Shown: positions 41,092 through 41,767 of the stretch, in pieces
Layout: the number at the start of each line of letters is the position of its first letter
Position numbering within the stretch: position 1 is the stretch's first letter
Source of the DNA: Bacillus sp. ISL-18
GTDB lineage: Bacteria; Bacillota; Bacilli; Bacillales; Cytobacillaceae
DNA length: 41,767 bases
Direction: 5' to 3'
Assembly (NCBI RefSeq): GCF_018613415.1
Contig: NZ_JAGGQG010000015.1
Location: 1 to 41,767, forward strand
The notes under the pieces: generated by a model
The model's database searches: none
What the model was told of the DNA's origin: nothing
The model's input: only the letters and a program-made list of their open reading frames with translations
Translations under genes and position numbers: made by a program

Positions 41092-41258
41092 CTATATTAC
41101 CCAAGTAAGAAGAGTAGCGATTATAAAACTTTGAATCACAAGATGCCTGTACATTCTTTTCTCTTTCACATCGTTTGATAAGATTTTAATTACTACACAG
41201 CTGATCGCTGTACCTATTAGTAATCTAAAAGGAAGGTTATAACAAGTTCATAAACCAT
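41092..41258 (-). pseudogene. Small membrane protein with one frameshift
   Basis: GGAG lies 4 nt before the ATG at 41258. The frame reads MVYELVITFL and then meets a stop. Adding one T to a T-run near 41222 restores FRLLIGTAISCVVIKILSND, VKEKRMYRHLVIQSFIIATL and LTWVI to a stop at 41092. This gives a 55-residue protein with two membrane spans. A single-base deletion in a homopolymer explains it. No family name known. Confidence 0.55.
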
Positions 41259-41767
41259 TAACTCCGCTCCTCGCTTATTCAATTTTCTATAATATATCCA
41301 TAAATGCCTTATTCAACTAAACTCCCTCTATATAGAAAGGAAAATCTCACGATTTCTCTTGTTTTCTCCAAATTTCGTAGTAGTTTGTTTTAAAATCCAT
41401 TTGACGATTGGAATTATAGTGTACTAAAGGATAATTTTGGGGGCAAAGTGAAAAAGAAACTTATAGTTAACCAAACCAACCTTATCCAAAAGTTGGATAA
41501 CTAGTTAAAGTATGGTTGCACTGGTGGATCTCCACATCTCTCATGGAGGTCAACCCTCCCATTTCTCGCAGAGTCTTAGCTCCAAAATTCCTTCGTCCAA
41601 CCTTTCCATGAGGTGGATGTCAGTCATGCTGCCCGACAGGGTCCTTGCCCGTATTTTAGTTGATTTACTGACTAATCCGTGCTTCAAATGTCTTAAACAA
41701 TAAAACTACTACCTAATGAATTTCACTAAAAGAAATTTAAGCTGCTATCTGTAATTCCGCCATATGA
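41259..41767. other. Right end of the window, no supportable gene
   Basis: Starts with a repeat fragment (ATTCAACTAAACTCCC near 41311). An open plus-strand frame at 41512-41703 has no ribosome-binding site. It covers the motif shared with 39463-39510 and is not accepted as a gene. Confidence 0.4.

Noticed and set aside
41512..41703. 63-codon ORF at the right end
   Set aside because: No ribosome-binding site and low-complexity composition; it covers a repeated non-coding motif.

Overview
The window is AT-rich, has strong GGAGG-type ribosome-binding sites, and carries genes typical of spore-forming Bacillaceae (CBO0543 and DUF3231 proteins, YerD-like glutamate synthase, YwaD-like aminopeptidase, YdaG-like stress protein). 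It looks like the chromosome of a Bacillus/Neobacillus/Peribacillus-type organism. No rRNA, tRNA or CRISPR array was seen. Between the intact genes lie many decayed ones (integrase, aldo/keto reductase, IS transposase, alcohol dehydrogenase, Mo-oxidoreductase, Mrr-like nuclease and several small ORFs with one lesion). A family of ~100-bp intergenic repeats also runs through the window. This is an accessory, actively eroding region.

Layout. 0-6 kb: a small membrane protein, a methyltransferase, a TetR regulator divergent from a dienelactone-hydrolase-like enzyme, an integrase remnant, and a LysR regulator divergent from an MFS transporter. 6-14 kb: two CBO0543 + DUF3231 pairs flank a broken aldo/keto reductase and yerD; a 259-bp MITE with a 9-bp target duplication sits inside an older repeat. 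14-17.5 kb: a gene graveyard that includes a phospholipase-A2-like mini-gene interrupted by TGA at a Cys position. 18-25.5 kb: an eight-gene minus-strand operon (SIS deglycase, mannose-family PTS IIA-IIB-IIC-IID, NanE-like epimerase, membrane-tethered helical protein, second SIS deglycase) opposite a GntR/UTRA regulator, with two identical 28-bp operator candidates between them.

25.5-33 kb: small membrane proteins, an EamA transporter, a decayed copy of the GntR 3' end, a secreted M28 aminopeptidase, a PAP2 phosphatase and a TVP38 protein. 33-38.2 kb: a MazG-like protein and two near-identical ydaG-like genes in direct orientation (the second with an amber stop). Between the ydaG copies lies a PQQ module: a lipoprotein PQQ dehydrogenase fused to cytochrome c, a secreted protein, and an unlabelled 24-residue PqqA precursor gene. 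38.5-41.8 kb: a VOC protein, an Imm26/Mrr remnant, a CPBP protease, repeats, and a frameshifted small membrane protein.

Two systems stand out. The first is the PTS/deglycase/epimerase operon. I infer it imports and phosphorylates sugar-amine adducts and uses the epimerase to interconvert gluco and manno Heyns products before deglycation. The second is the Gram-positive PQQ module, in which the cofactor's precursor peptide sits just downstream of the enzyme that uses it.
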